A stretch of 42,536 bases of DNA from Nitrosopelagicus sp. REDSEA-S31_B2. GTDB lineage: Archaea; Thermoproteota; Nitrososphaeria; Nitrososphaerales; Nitrosopumilaceae. Below, piece after piece: positions 1 to 9,790 of the stretch. Position 1 is the first letter of the stretch. Each line of letters opens with the position of its first letter. Made by a program: the position numbers and the translations under genes. The DNA is taken from the NCBI GenBank assembly GCA_001627235.1, contig LUPB01000007.1, positions 1-42,536 on the forward strand, read 5' to 3'. Below the pieces are notes generated by a model. That model did not search any database, was not told where the DNA came from, and saw nothing but the letters and a program-made list of their open reading frames with translations.

Positions 1-35
1 GTATTAATAAAGAAAATAAGAAAAATAGAGTTATT

Positions 36-797
36 CTATTTTTTTGATTTATTAACAAAGTCTACCATACGCTTTTCTCTATCAGGATCAGAGAAACAGT
101 TTCTCCAGGCCAATAGTTCGACACCTAGTCCGGTATCTAGATCTGCATTTCTGCCTTTGTTAATAGCTGTTTTTGACATGCGAACTGCGAGTGTAGCATT
201 TGATGCAATAGTTTTTGCCATAGCCATAACTTCATCCATTAAGGATTCTAATGGAACAACATTATTGACAAGACCGATTTCTTTTGCTTCATCTGCCTTG
301 ATCATTTTTCCAGTATAAACAAGTTCTTTTGCTTTTGCAATTCCAACTATTCGCATCAATCTTTGTGTTCCACCCCATCCAGGAGGAATTCCAATTGTAA
401 CTTCAGGTTGGCCCATTCTAGCATTTTCAGATGCAATTCTAATGTCACATGACATTGCAACTTCACATCCACCACCTAGTGCAAATCCATTTACTGCAGC
501 AATTGTTGGTTTTGAAACATTTTCAACAGTTGCAGTAACTTCTTGACCAAGTTTTGCATATACTTCAGATTCATCAGCAGATATTTTTGACATATATTCA
601 ATGTCTGCTCCTGCTGAGAATGCTTTATCGCCTTCACCAGTCAAAACAATTACTTTTACACTATCATCTTTATCGAGTTGCTCAAAAGTAGAGATTATTT
701 CTTTTGCAACATCAATATTCATAGCGTTAAGCTTTGTTGGACGATTGATCTTAACGACACAAACGCCTTCATCTTTGCTTGTTGTAATCATTGACAT
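36..797 (-). CDS. Enoyl-CoA hydratase/isomerase family; likely 3-hydroxypropionyl-CoA dehydratase / crotonyl-CoA hydratase of the HP/HB cycle
   Basis: Crotonase motifs ([48 protein letters not shown]); adjacent to an ADP-forming CoA ligase as in Nitrosopumilus. Confidence 0.9.
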   Translation of the reverse strand: MSMITTSKDEGVCVVKINRPTKLNAMNIDVAKEIISTFEQLDKDDSVKVIVLTGEGDKAFSAGADIEYMSKISADESEVYAKLGQEVTATVENVSKPTIAAVNGFALGGGCEVAMSCDIRIASENARMGQPEVTIGIPPGWGGTQRLMRIVGIAKAKELVYTGKMIKADEAKEIGLVNNVVPLESLMDEVMAMAKTIASNATLAVRMSKTAINKGRNADLDTGLGVELLAWRNCFSDPDREKRMVDFVNKSKK

Positions 798-833
798 GAT
801 AGAAAACGAATAGAATGTAAAATTAAATGTTAT

Positions 834-2620
834 CTATTTTCCACGTACTTTGCCCCATTGGGCTAATGCAGAAGCTGCTGCAATCCATGTTCTTAGGTCT
901 TGATAAACTGGGACGTTATGTTTCTCAATTAATTTAATCATTTTTTCAGTATATGGACCACCATTTCCACCACAAAGGATTGGTTTTTTCCTTCTCTTGG
1001 TTAGTGCAGCCAAATAATCTACAATAGTTTCTTCAAGAGGATCATCTTGGAAAACAAACCATGGCATTGCAATGTCAATATTTTTGTCTGCCAAGAATTG
1101 TTCGATAACAAAATTGTAATCACCTGCAGTTGCACCACCTCCAACATCAGCTGGATTTCCACAATAGGCTTTTTCTTTTCTTTCATAACACGTTTTGCAG
1201 TATTGATGAATTTTCTTCCATCACCAAATCCTTCAACGTATAATCCAATAACTTTGGTTTGTGGATCATTTGCAGCATACCAAATCATATCAGCTTCATC
1301 AACATCAGAACGATTACCAAAGCTAATCATTTTTGATAGACCAAATAGATCTGCACTTTCTAACATGCTAATTCCCATGGTTCCACTTTGAGAGAAGAAT
1401 GCAACATTTCCTAATTTTGAACGAACCATTCTTGCTTGTCCTTGGAATGCACAATCTAATCTATTTGCAGCATTAAACATTCCAATACAGTTAGGACCAA
1501 TTACACGAATTTTGTGTTTTAATGATAATTCTTTAACTTCAGCTTCCATTGCTGCTCTGTCACCACCTAATTCTTTTCCACCACCAGAAACTATGACAAC
1601 ATTGTGTATTCCTTTCTTTGCACAAGTCTTCATTATAGGAGGACATGCAGAAAGATCAACACAGACTACAACAAGATCAACTTTTTCTTTAATGTCTTCT
1701 AATGAAGGATAACATTTGATACCAAGAATTTGTTTTTGTTTTGGATTGATTGGAAAAACTTTACCTTTGTAATCTTGTTTTCCAAGTGCATCAAGAACAG
1801 AGTTACCAATTTTTCCTGGAGTTGCAGAGGCACCTACTAGTGCAACAGATTTTGGTGTGAAGAATTTTTCCATGGATTCAATAATTGGTTTTGCTTTTGA
1901 GATAGAGTTCTTTCTTAGTTCTTTATTTAGAATGATTTTTGCATCTACTACAAAGTATGATTTTGGATAGACAATTACAGGGTTAAAGTCAATACTGTTG
2001 ATATAATCTGCATTATCTACACCCATTTTTCCAATTTGTACTAAGGCTTTAGCAACCATGTTTGTGTCAATTGGTTTACTGCCACGGAATCCTTTGAGAA
2101 GTTTTGAACCTTTTAATTCATCTAACATCGATTTTGCATCAGCAGTTGTAATTGGAAGCATTCTGAATGCAACATCTTTGAAGACTTCAGTCATGATTCC
2201 ACCCAGTCCAGCCATAATCATTGGACCGAATTGTGGGTCATTTTGTATACCAACAATTAGTTCAACACCACCTTTTGGAACCATTTTTTCCAAAAGAATT
2301 CCTTTTACGTCAACGCCTTTCTTTTTTGATAGACGACCATACATGTCATTGAATGTCTTTTTTACATCTGCAACATTGTCTAATCCAACTTTTACTCCTC
2401 CAACATCAGTTTTGTGTAAGATTTGTGGAGAAACAACTTTCATTACTAATGGGAATCCCAGTTTTTTTGCCTGTTTTGCTGCATCTTCTGCAGAAGTTAC
2501 TAGTGCAAATCCGGGTACTTTGATTCCATATTTCTTTAGAATTGATTTTGATGATTCTTCAGTGATAACTTTATGATCTGTGTTTATAATTTCTTCAAAG
2601 GTTTTTTTTACAAAGGACAT
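834..2620 (-). pseudogene. ADP-forming acyl-CoA synthetase (likely 3-hydroxypropionyl-CoA synthetase), interrupted by an internal deletion/frameshift near 1150-1175
   Basis: ATP-grasp domain at N-terminus, then CoA-binding domain ([22 protein letters not shown]) and flavodoxin-like domain ([20 protein letters not shown]); frame lost after KEKKKPIV; C-terminal part ([20 protein letters not shown]...[17 protein letters not shown]) continues in another frame (ORFs 1019..2620 and 834..1094). Confidence 0.85.
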
Positions 2621-2676
2621 TATTCGATCGATGAAAAAATTTTTCGCTATATTAATCTTTGATCAAAAATTTTTGA

Positions 2677-3951
2677 TTATGGCCAAATGCCTTTATGTTC
2701 AAATGCTTCCATGACTCTTTGAACTGCAAGAACCATTGCTGCACGTCTCATATCAATTTTGTATTTTTTTGAAATATCGTGAGTGTCTTTTAGACCTCTT
2801 GTGATATTTGCTTCCATTTTTCCTGCAACTTCATCAAAGCTCCAATAATATCCCATATTGTTTTGTACCCATTCAAGATAGGAGATACAAACACCGCCAG
2901 AGTTTGCAAGTATGTCTGGGATAACCATAATTTTCTTGTTGTAAATTATTGGATCTGCTTCAGGAAGTGTTGGTCCATTTGCTGCTTCTCCAATAATTCT
3001 ACATTGTAATTTTTTTGCAAGTTTAGCATCAATTTGATTTTCAAGTGCACCTGGAATTAGAATTTCACATTTTGTTGTGAGTAATTGTTCAGTTGAAACT
3101 TTCTTACTACCAGGGAAACCAACAACACTACCTTTCTTTTGTTTATGTTCAATTAATTTACTTACTTTGAATCCATTTGGAACAATGATTGATCCTTTAG
3201 AATCACTTGCACCTATACATTTAGCTCCCATTTTTTCAAGATATTCACCAGCAAAAGTGGATGCATTTCCAAATCCTTGTAATACAACTTTTGCACCTTT
3301 AAGTTTAATTTTTAATATTTTAGAAGCCTCTCTAACACAATATGCAGTTCCTAATCCAGTTGCAACATTTCTTGCAAGTGAGCCTCCCATAGGGATTGGT
3401 TTTCCAGTAATTACTCCTGGAGAGTATTTGTTACCATTCATCTTGCTCCAAGTATCCATAATCTGTGTCATTTCTTTTCCAGTTGTGTAAACATCAGGGG
3501 CAGGAATATCTTTTTGAGGTCCGATTATTTCACCAATTTTATATGCAAATCCTCGAGTTAATCGTTCTAATTCACCTTCACTAAGTTTGTCTTTCTTTGG
3601 ATTTACAAAAATTGCACCTTTACCACCGCCAAGTGGAACATCAACAACAGCACACTTCCATGTCATCCAAGATGACAATGCCATAACTTCGCGTTCCATG
3701 TATTGAACACCACCTTCTGGATCAAAGTATCTAATTCCACCTTTGTATGGACCACGATCATTGTTGTGTTGTGATCTAAATCCGGTAAAGACACGTATTT
3801 TTCCATTATCCATTTTTACAGGAATTTTAACACGTAGAACTTTGTTTGGCATTGCAAGATATTCTCTTAATCCTTTATCTTTAATTTTTAAAACATCACA
3901 AGCATCGTTTACTTGTTTTGTTGCATTAGCAAAAGGGTCATGTTTTACCAA
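2677..3951 (-). CDS. gdhA: Glu/Leu/Phe/Val dehydrogenase (glutamate dehydrogenase)
   Basis: GGIRYFDPEGG, MTWKCAVVDVPLGGGKGAI, NSGGVCISYLEWVQN motifs; 424 aa. Confidence 0.93.
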   Translation of the reverse strand: MVKHDPFANATKQVNDACDVLKIKDKGLREYLAMPNKVLRVKIPVKMDNGKIRVFTGFRSQHNNDRGPYKGGIRYFDPEGGVQYMEREVMALSSWMTWKCAVVDVPLGGGKGAIFVNPKKDKLSEGELERLTRGFAYKIGEIIGPQKDIPAPDVYTTGKEMTQIMDTWSKMNGNKYSPGVITGKPIPMGGSLARNVATGLGTAYCVREASKILKIKLKGAKVVLQGFGNASTFAGEYLEKMGAKCIGASDSKGSIIVPNGFKVSKLIEHKQKKGSVVGFPGSKKVSTEQLLTTKCEILIPGALENQIDAKLAKKLQCRIIGEAANGPTLPEADPIIYNKKIMVIPDILANSGGVCISYLEWVQNNMGYYWSFDEVAGKMEANITRGLKDTHDISKKYKIDMRRAAMVLAVQRVMEAFEHKGIWP

Positions 3952-4036
3952 GATGAATATTGTGTAATTTCAAATTATACTTAAAAGTATCTTTTACAAT
4001 ATCAAATTTTTTATCATCTAAGAGGATAGATAATTT

Positions 4037-4915
4037 ATGAAAGTTTTAGTTACAGGAGCAGGTGGATTCATAGGTTCCAGACTAGTAAAGAAACTGATTT
4101 CAGAAGGACATGAAGTTTATGGTACAATTCACGATTCACCATCCCAAGTAGAAGGAATGCAAATTATTAATGCAGACTTAACGAATGGTGAATTTGAAAT
4201 TCCAGATGTAAGGTTTGATGTGGTTTTTCATTTGGCAGCTGCAACACCACTTGTTAAAGATAAGAAAAAGCAAAAGAGGATCAATTATGATGGAACCGTT
4301 AATTTATTTAATAAAATTAAAGACAAAACAGATTTCATAATTTATGCATCAGGTTTAGGCGTATTTGGAAACCCAAATGGAGTGGTTGATGAGCAAAGTA
4401 ACATAAAACCAGATACAGATTTTGTTAAGATAAGACTAGATGCACAGAAATTCCTTGAAGAATCCTGTAAAGATAATAACATTGGATTTTCAGTGTGCTA
4501 TTTTGGAGATGTTTATGGAGATGGCAGTTGGTTTACAGAAATGGTAGTGAAGAAATTAAAGTCAGGCATGATGAAAGTTCCTGGAAAAGGAGATTACGAC
4601 AAATGTTTCATACACGTTGATGATGCAATAGGAATTCTAACAACTGTTGCAAAAGACAATCTAAGAGATCAGTCGTATGTATGTGCAGATTCAACGTCTG
4701 TTACTTTCAAAGATTTTGTAGATTATGCAGCTGATAAAATTGGCGCAAAACATCCAGGCGGAGTCCCAATGTTTCTTGCAAAAGGAATACTAGGAGGAGA
4801 CTTGGTAAAATTATTGACGACTCCAATGAAAATTTCAAATCAGAAGGTTTCAAAAATCTATAATTTCATCTATCCATCATACAAAGATGGGATCGATGCA
4901 ATTCTCAAAAACTAA
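4037..4915 (+). CDS. NAD-dependent epimerase/dehydratase (extended SDR)
   Basis: N-terminal GAGGFIGSRLVKKL Rossmann motif. Confidence 0.88.
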   Translation: MKVLVTGAGGFIGSRLVKKLISEGHEVYGTIHDSPSQVEGMQIINADLTNGEFEIPDVRFDVVFHLAAATPLVKDKKKQKRINYDGTVNLFNKIKDKTDFIIYASGLGVFGNPNGVVDEQSNIKPDTDFVKIRLDAQKFLEESCKDNNIGFSVCYFGDVYGDGSWFTEMVVKKLKSGMMKVPGKGDYDKCFIHVDDAIGILTTVAKDNLRDQSYVCADSTSVTFKDFVDYAADKIGAKHPGGVPMFLAKGILGGDLVKLLTTPMKISNQKVSKIYNFIYPSYKDGIDAILKN

Positions 4916-4974
4916 TAGTTTCAACCTACAAAAGAACTAACCCTTAAATTGACTCAGTAAGTAAGTTTTTCATT

Positions 4975-5700
4975 ATGATGCCAAATCGCGGTTATGATAT
5001 GACGCCTACCATGTATTCACCTGATGGAAGAATCTATCAAGTAGAGTATGCATTAGAGACAGTCAAACGAGGTACACTTGCAATTGGCATAATGACAAAA
5101 GATGGAATAATTTTAGCCGTTGAAGAAAAAACAAGACCGTTACAAGTAGATGGAATTACACAAAAAATATTTCAAGTTGATGATCATATAGGAGTAGCAG
5201 CAGCAGGATACATTCCTGATGCAAGAGTTGAAGTTGACAATGCAAGATACTTTTCTCAAAGTAACAAACTAACTTATGACGAACCAGTAGATATTGAGAC
5301 TGTTGCAAAACACTTAGCAGATCAAAATCACCAGTTTACACAATATTCAGGCGTAAGGCCATTTGGCGTTGCATTGATTATTGCAGGAATTGATAGAAAA
5401 GGAGTTAACGTATACGTAATTGATCCTAGCGGAACATACAACTCTTATTCTGCAATAGCAATTGGAACAGGTTCAGATGAAGTAAATGAATTCCTTGAGA
5501 AAAACTACAAAGAAGGACTAACTGTAGATGAGGCCGCATCATTGGCAATTGCTGCAATAAATCTCAAAAGTGAAGAGAAATCCGGTGTAGAGCATATCAA
5601 GATGTCAAAAATACTAGTAGAAGGAAAAATGATAGAGAAGATTTCTCCTGAAGATTTAAAGAAATTTGACGAGGCTGCAAAAGGCAAATTTGTCAAATAA
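4975..5700 (+). CDS. psmA: Proteasome subunit alpha (start may be 4978)
   Basis: RGYDMTPTMYSPDGRIYQVEYALETVKRGTLAIGI is the classic alpha-subunit N-terminus. Confidence 0.97.
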   Translation: MMPNRGYDMTPTMYSPDGRIYQVEYALETVKRGTLAIGIMTKDGIILAVEEKTRPLQVDGITQKIFQVDDHIGVAAAGYIPDARVEVDNARYFSQSNKLTYDEPVDIETVAKHLADQNHQFTQYSGVRPFGVALIIAGIDRKGVNVYVIDPSGTYNSYSAIAIGTGSDEVNEFLEKNYKEGLTVDEAASLAIAAINLKSEEKSGVEHIKMSKILVEGKMIEKISPEDLKKFDEAAKGKFVK

Positions 5701-5744
5701 AATTTCTAAGAAAGCGAATTATTAGACCTAGATTTTGATGAGAT

Positions 5745-7382
5745 ATGGGTTTAGGAAGTTATTGGGGAGAAGTAATCGATGTACTTCGAGAAATTATACC
5801 AGTTTATGATAAAGTAAATTCATTCATTTCATTAGGTAAAGACGTAGAACATAGAAACAGGGCAATTAAGGGAAGAGTGAAGAAAGGTGATAAGATACTT
5901 GATGCCGGTTCAGGATTTGGTAACATGTCAAAGACAGCAGCAAGAATTGTAAATGATGATTTGAAAATAATTCTTTATGATCCTTTAGTTCCAATGCTAA
6001 AAAATACAGATAGACTATTCAACAAGAAATTAGATTCTGCATGTGGAGTTTTTGAACACGTACCATTTCAAGACAAAGAATTCGACGCAGTGTTATCAGG
6101 ATATTCATTACGTGATGCAATTAGTCTTAAGACTGCAATTTCAGAAATGCACAGAGTTCTAAAAGAAGATGGAAAATGGATTATCGTTGATTTAGGAAAA
6201 CCAGATGAATCATTTTTTAGATTTGGAGTTACATTTTATCTTAGAATGATTTTACCAATTATTGCATTTGCGGCAGGTGGAAGACTTGGATTGAAATTTG
6301 GAACACTTTATGGAACATACAAGCTTTGGCCAAAGAATAAAAAATTAGAATCCATGTTGCTTGAGAAATTTTCAAGAGTGGAATTTGAACCATTATTTGT
6401 GGGAATTTTGCTCAATCGTTTTAACAATGCACATCTTTTATCATTAGGAATTGGAATAAATTCGATTTCAGTCTACTTACTCTCAATTTCACAATCAGTT
6501 CCAGAGATTATGGGGTACAGAGTTCTAACAGGAATTGCACATGCATTTTTTTGGCCACCATGTGAAGCAATAATTTCAAACGTTAGCAAAGGCAAGACGC
6601 GTGTAAGAAATATTGCAACGTTTACAGGATTCTTTACAACGGGATTCATGATAGGCCCACTCATAGGTTCATTTTTGCTAGAGAGTTTCCATGAAGATTA
6701 TAGATTCATTTTTGAAATTGCAACTTATGTGTTAGTGGCATCAATTGTATCAGCTATTGGATTATCAAGAAACAGACCAATTGTAAAGCGTGACAAATTT
6801 TCATTTTCATCAGTTAGAGAAATTGTAAAATTCCCACATGTCATCATGATGTTAATTTATTGTACAGCATCATTTGGAATAATTTTGAGCATTTATCCTG
6901 CATTTTTGAATGACAGAACTATGACTCCAGTCAATATTGAGATATTATTTTTCATTTTTGGAGTATCGAGAATTATTACGTTGATAATGGCAAGCAAACT
7001 TGCCAAAAATACTAGCTTAACACTAATTGTAGCTACGTTTGCAATAGCTGGCGGATTAGGTCTTTCATTTTTCGTAGACAGCATCATAGAATTTGCAGTT
7101 GCAATGATATTGTTAGGATTTGGATTCAGTATATTTTTCCCACTAACTCTAGAAATTGTTTTGAGTAAAACACGAAAGGAGATTTCGGGTACAATGATTG
7201 GAGCGTATGAAACAGTATTTGGTATAGGATGGGCAACTGGACCTGTAATTGCAGGAATAGTGTCGCAGATGTTTGGTAATGAAATACCATATTTGGTGTT
7301 CTGTGTAATAGGAATTGGAGTAGCAATTCTATCTATAACAAAAAGAAGACTGCTTGAGCCTAACAAGAATACAAATCTTTAA
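5745..7382 (+). CDS. Fusion ORF: UbiE/COQ5-like methyltransferase (aa ~1-213) joined to an N-terminally truncated MFS transporter (aa ~214-545)
   Basis: ILDAGSGFGNMSK and VLKEDGKWIIVDLGKPDESF methyltransferase motifs; then FVGILLNRFNNAHLLSLGIG... with MFS-type TM helices starting around TM2. Confidence 0.8.
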   Translation: MGLGSYWGEVIDVLREIIPVYDKVNSFISLGKDVEHRNRAIKGRVKKGDKILDAGSGFGNMSKTAARIVNDDLKIILYDPLVPMLKNTDRLFNKKLDSACGVFEHVPFQDKEFDAVLSGYSLRDAISLKTAISEMHRVLKEDGKWIIVDLGKPDESFFRFGVTFYLRMILPIIAFAAGGRLGLKFGTLYGTYKLWPKNKKLESMLLEKFSRVEFEPLFVGILLNRFNNAHLLSLGIGINSISVYLLSISQSVPEIMGYRVLTGIAHAFFWPPCEAIISNVSKGKTRVRNIATFTGFFTTGFMIGPLIGSFLLESFHEDYRFIFEIATYVLVASIVSAIGLSRNRPIVKRDKFSFSSVREIVKFPHVIMMLIYCTASFGIILSIYPAFLNDRTMTPVNIEILFFIFGVSRIITLIMASKLAKNTSLTLIVATFAIAGGLGLSFFVDSIIEFAVAMILLGFGFSIFFPLTLEIVLSKTRKEISGTMIGAYETVFGIGWATGPVIAGIVSQMFGNEIPYLVFCVIGIGVAILSITKRRLLEPNKNTNL

Positions 7383-7406
7383 TTTTAAATTCATACAGTA
7401 GCAGAT

Positions 7407-7760
7407 ATGGAATATTTCCTGAACATTATGGGAAGCGAATGGATGATAATTATTTTTGTTGCACTAATCTTGTTATTTGGAACAAACAAACTTCCTGAAG
7501 CAGGAAAAAAAATTGGAAAGATGGTAGGCGAATACAATAAAGCTAAAACAGAGATGCAAAATCAAATTAAAGATATGACGAAGACCGAAGTAGACAATCC
7601 TACTATTGAGGGTCCAGTTCAATCTGAGAGACAAAAGCTTGAGAAAATGGCACAGATATTGAAAATAAAAACCGAAAATAAATCAGATGTAGAATTAAAA
7701 GATGCAATTGATGCAAAGTTTGGAACTCAAACCAATTCAGAAAATAAATTTAAAAATTAA
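7407..7760 (+). CDS. tatA: Sec-independent translocase TatA/MttA-like protein
   Basis: Short N-terminal TM followed by LLFGTNKLPEAGKKIGKMVGEYNKA amphipathic helix. Confidence 0.85.
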   Translation: MEYFLNIMGSEWMIIIFVALILLFGTNKLPEAGKKIGKMVGEYNKAKTEMQNQIKDMTKTEVDNPTIEGPVQSERQKLEKMAQILKIKTENKSDVELKDAIDAKFGTQTNSENKFKN

Positions 7761-8533
7761 TTTTTTTCATTTAATCTATAAACATTTTTTCGTAGTCGTT
7801 TTTGTGCAAAATCATAATATTCTTTTACAATTTCAAATCCACAGTAACGTCTATCTAACATTTTTCCGACAACTGCAACCTGTCCAGAGCCAAGGAAAGG
7901 ATCAAAAACTATATCATTTTTTTTACTGGAGTACAGTAGAATTTTTTTAATTATTTCAGCAGGTAATTTGGTAGGAGTTTTTTCCTCTCCGGTCCAATAT
8001 TCACGTTTGATTTCCCATACATCTTCCTTATCTCGATAATGTAAGCTATGCCCATCTTCAGTTTTTTCATTTTTCTTAAATCTAGAAAACGGGAAAAATT
8101 TTCTTTTTTTTGGATTTTTGCAAACGTAAAGACAGTGGTAATGAGAAGTTACAAACTTATTTTTAGTTACAACGCCAAATTGGTATTTCCAAATAATATG
8201 ATTCACTAATGTCAATCCAACATCATCAATAGCAATTAGAATATCTTTGAGGTTGTTCCAACCTGAAAATATGTACATACTTCCAGATTCTTTTAGGATA
8301 CGATTAGATTCAGATATCCAATCATAACTAAATTGAAGGTAATTTTCAGGTAAAACTTCGTTGTAACCTTCTAAGACTCTAGAACTTTTTCGGTTATAGT
8401 TTGCTTTTTTTGCTTTGAAATCAATTGCAAATGGTGGATCAGTAATTATTAGATCAATTTTGTTCTTGGGAATTAGTTTCATTCCTTCAAGGCAGTTTTT
8501 ATTATAGATTTTATTATAATCGATTTTTTGCAT
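7757..8533 (-). CDS. Site-specific DNA methyltransferase (N4/N6 adenine or cytosine, beta-type motif order); ORF extends to 8554
   Basis: TDPPFAIDF (motif IV) near N-terminus, DPFLGSGQVAVVGKMLDRRYCGFEI (motif I) near C-terminus. Confidence 0.88.
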   Translation of the reverse strand: MQKIDYNKIYNKNCLEGMKLIPKNKIDLIITDPPFAIDFKAKKANYNRKSSRVLEGYNEVLPENYLQFSYDWISESNRILKESGSMYIFSGWNNLKDILIAIDDVGLTLVNHIIWKYQFGVVTKNKFVTSHYHCLYVCKNPKKRKFFPFSRFKKNEKTEDGHSLHYRDKEDVWEIKREYWTGEEKTPTKLPAEIIKKILLYSSKKNDIVFDPFLGSGQVAVVGKMLDRRYCGFEIVKEYYDFAQKRLRKNVYRLNEKN

Positions 8534-8601
8534 AACTGATTTTCTATTAGTCATTACTTAAAATTTCATAAAAAGAAAAATTGTAATGTCATACACTACA
8601 A

Positions 8602-8796
8602 TTAACGGTAAGGAATTTTTGCTTTTTTCTTGTTTACTGCTGCGAGTTCTTCTTTTAGATGTTTTTTGAGAAGATTTTCGTGCTCTTTTTTATGCTTCCA
8701 GTATGCATTTAGACATGCTTGTCTTGTTTTTGCACGATTCAAAGCGTTTGTGAATTTTTTATGGCTTTTAGCCACATCAGATGTATAACCGGCCAT
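8602..8796 (-). CDS. Small basic hypothetical protein (64 aa)
   Basis: Intact ORF, lysine-rich helical; codon content consistent with coding. Confidence 0.55.
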   Translation of the reverse strand: MAGYTSDVAKSHKKFTNALNRAKTRQACLNAYWKHKKEHENLLKKHLKEELAAVNKKKAKIPYR

Positions 8797-8891
8797 ATTC
8801 GGTATCCAGCCACATGATAGTTAACCTTTTTTCTTTTTATGAACTGGTGCCAAAGAATAAAACTATTACATGGTTATATCAAAAAAGAAGC

Positions 8892-9725
8892 ATGGAGAAA
8901 GTTGCAGTTGTAACAGGGAGTTCTAGTGGAATTGGATTTGAAACATCTCTAGCATTAGCAAGAGAAGGTTATTTCACATATGCAACAATGAGAGATGTAA
9001 AAAAAGCAGATAAAATACAGAAAATTGCAGATGAAGAAAATATCTCATTAAAAGTCATAGAATTAGATGTGGATGATGAAGAATCTGCTGAAAATGCAAT
9101 AAATACAATCATTCAAGAAAAAGGCAGAATTGACGTACTAGTAAACAATGCAGGATGGGGAATATGGGGAACTGGAGAAGATGTTTCAGTAGAGGAATTT
9201 AAGGAGCAATTTGAGACAAACTTTTTTTCTGTTGTAAGAATGGTACAAAAAGTTGCACCGACAATGAGAAATCAGGGTTCGGGAAATATTGTTAACATAA
9301 GTTCAGTTGCAGGAAGAATAGGATTACCAGCATCAACTGCATATGTCAGTTCAAAATTTGCAGTAGAGGGTCTTTCAGAATCACTTAGATACGAACTAGG
9401 ACAGTTTGGGGTAAATGTAATAATTATTGAGCCTGGCGTAATCAAAACAAACTTTTTTGATTCTATGAAAACTGCAAAAAAGGCAGATGAAGGCGGAGCA
9501 TACAGAGACATAACAATCAAAGTGATAACAGGAGTGAAGATGATGGCAGAAATGGGAACATCACCAAAAGAAGTAGCACAAGTAATCATCAAATCACTAA
9601 AAGAAGAAAAACCATTACCGCGATACATTGTTGGAAATGACGCTGCTATGTTTATGGAATCTAAAAAGATGAAAACAGATATCGAATTTGAGAATTATAT
9701 GAAAAAAGAGCTTTACAGTGAGTAA
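8892..9725 (+). CDS. Short-chain dehydrogenase/reductase
   Basis: VAVVTGSSSGIGFETSLALA, VLVNNAGWG, YVSSKFAVEGLSE motifs; ATG at 8892 fits better than the 8781 ORF start. Confidence 0.92.
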   Translation: MEKVAVVTGSSSGIGFETSLALAREGYFTYATMRDVKKADKIQKIADEENISLKVIELDVDDEESAENAINTIIQEKGRIDVLVNNAGWGIWGTGEDVSVEEFKEQFETNFFSVVRMVQKVAPTMRNQGSGNIVNISSVAGRIGLPASTAYVSSKFAVEGLSESLRYELGQFGVNVIIIEPGVIKTNFFDSMKTAKKADEGGAYRDITIKVITGVKMMAEMGTSPKEVAQVIIKSLKEEKPLPRYIVGNDAAMFMESKKMKTDIEFENYMKKELYSE

Positions 9726-9790
9726 TTCAAGGTTAGAATATATACGCCAAAGTTTGATTTTTGTCAAAGTCCGCAAGATTGTGAATTATA

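Noticed and set aside
601-813. Numerous ORFs antisense to strong genes (e.g. 601..813, 1047..1391, 2058..2576, 3077..3490, 6893..7366, 37320..37520)
   Set aside because: They mirror real coding sequence on the other strand, have low-complexity Ser/Phe/Ile-rich translations and no recognisable motifs
1140-1180. Programmed ribosomal frameshift at the A-rich stretch (AAAGAAAAGAAAAAG) in the CoA ligase
   Set aside because: A frameshift alone would not restore the ~100 residues missing relative to the family; a deletion explains both the length and the frame change
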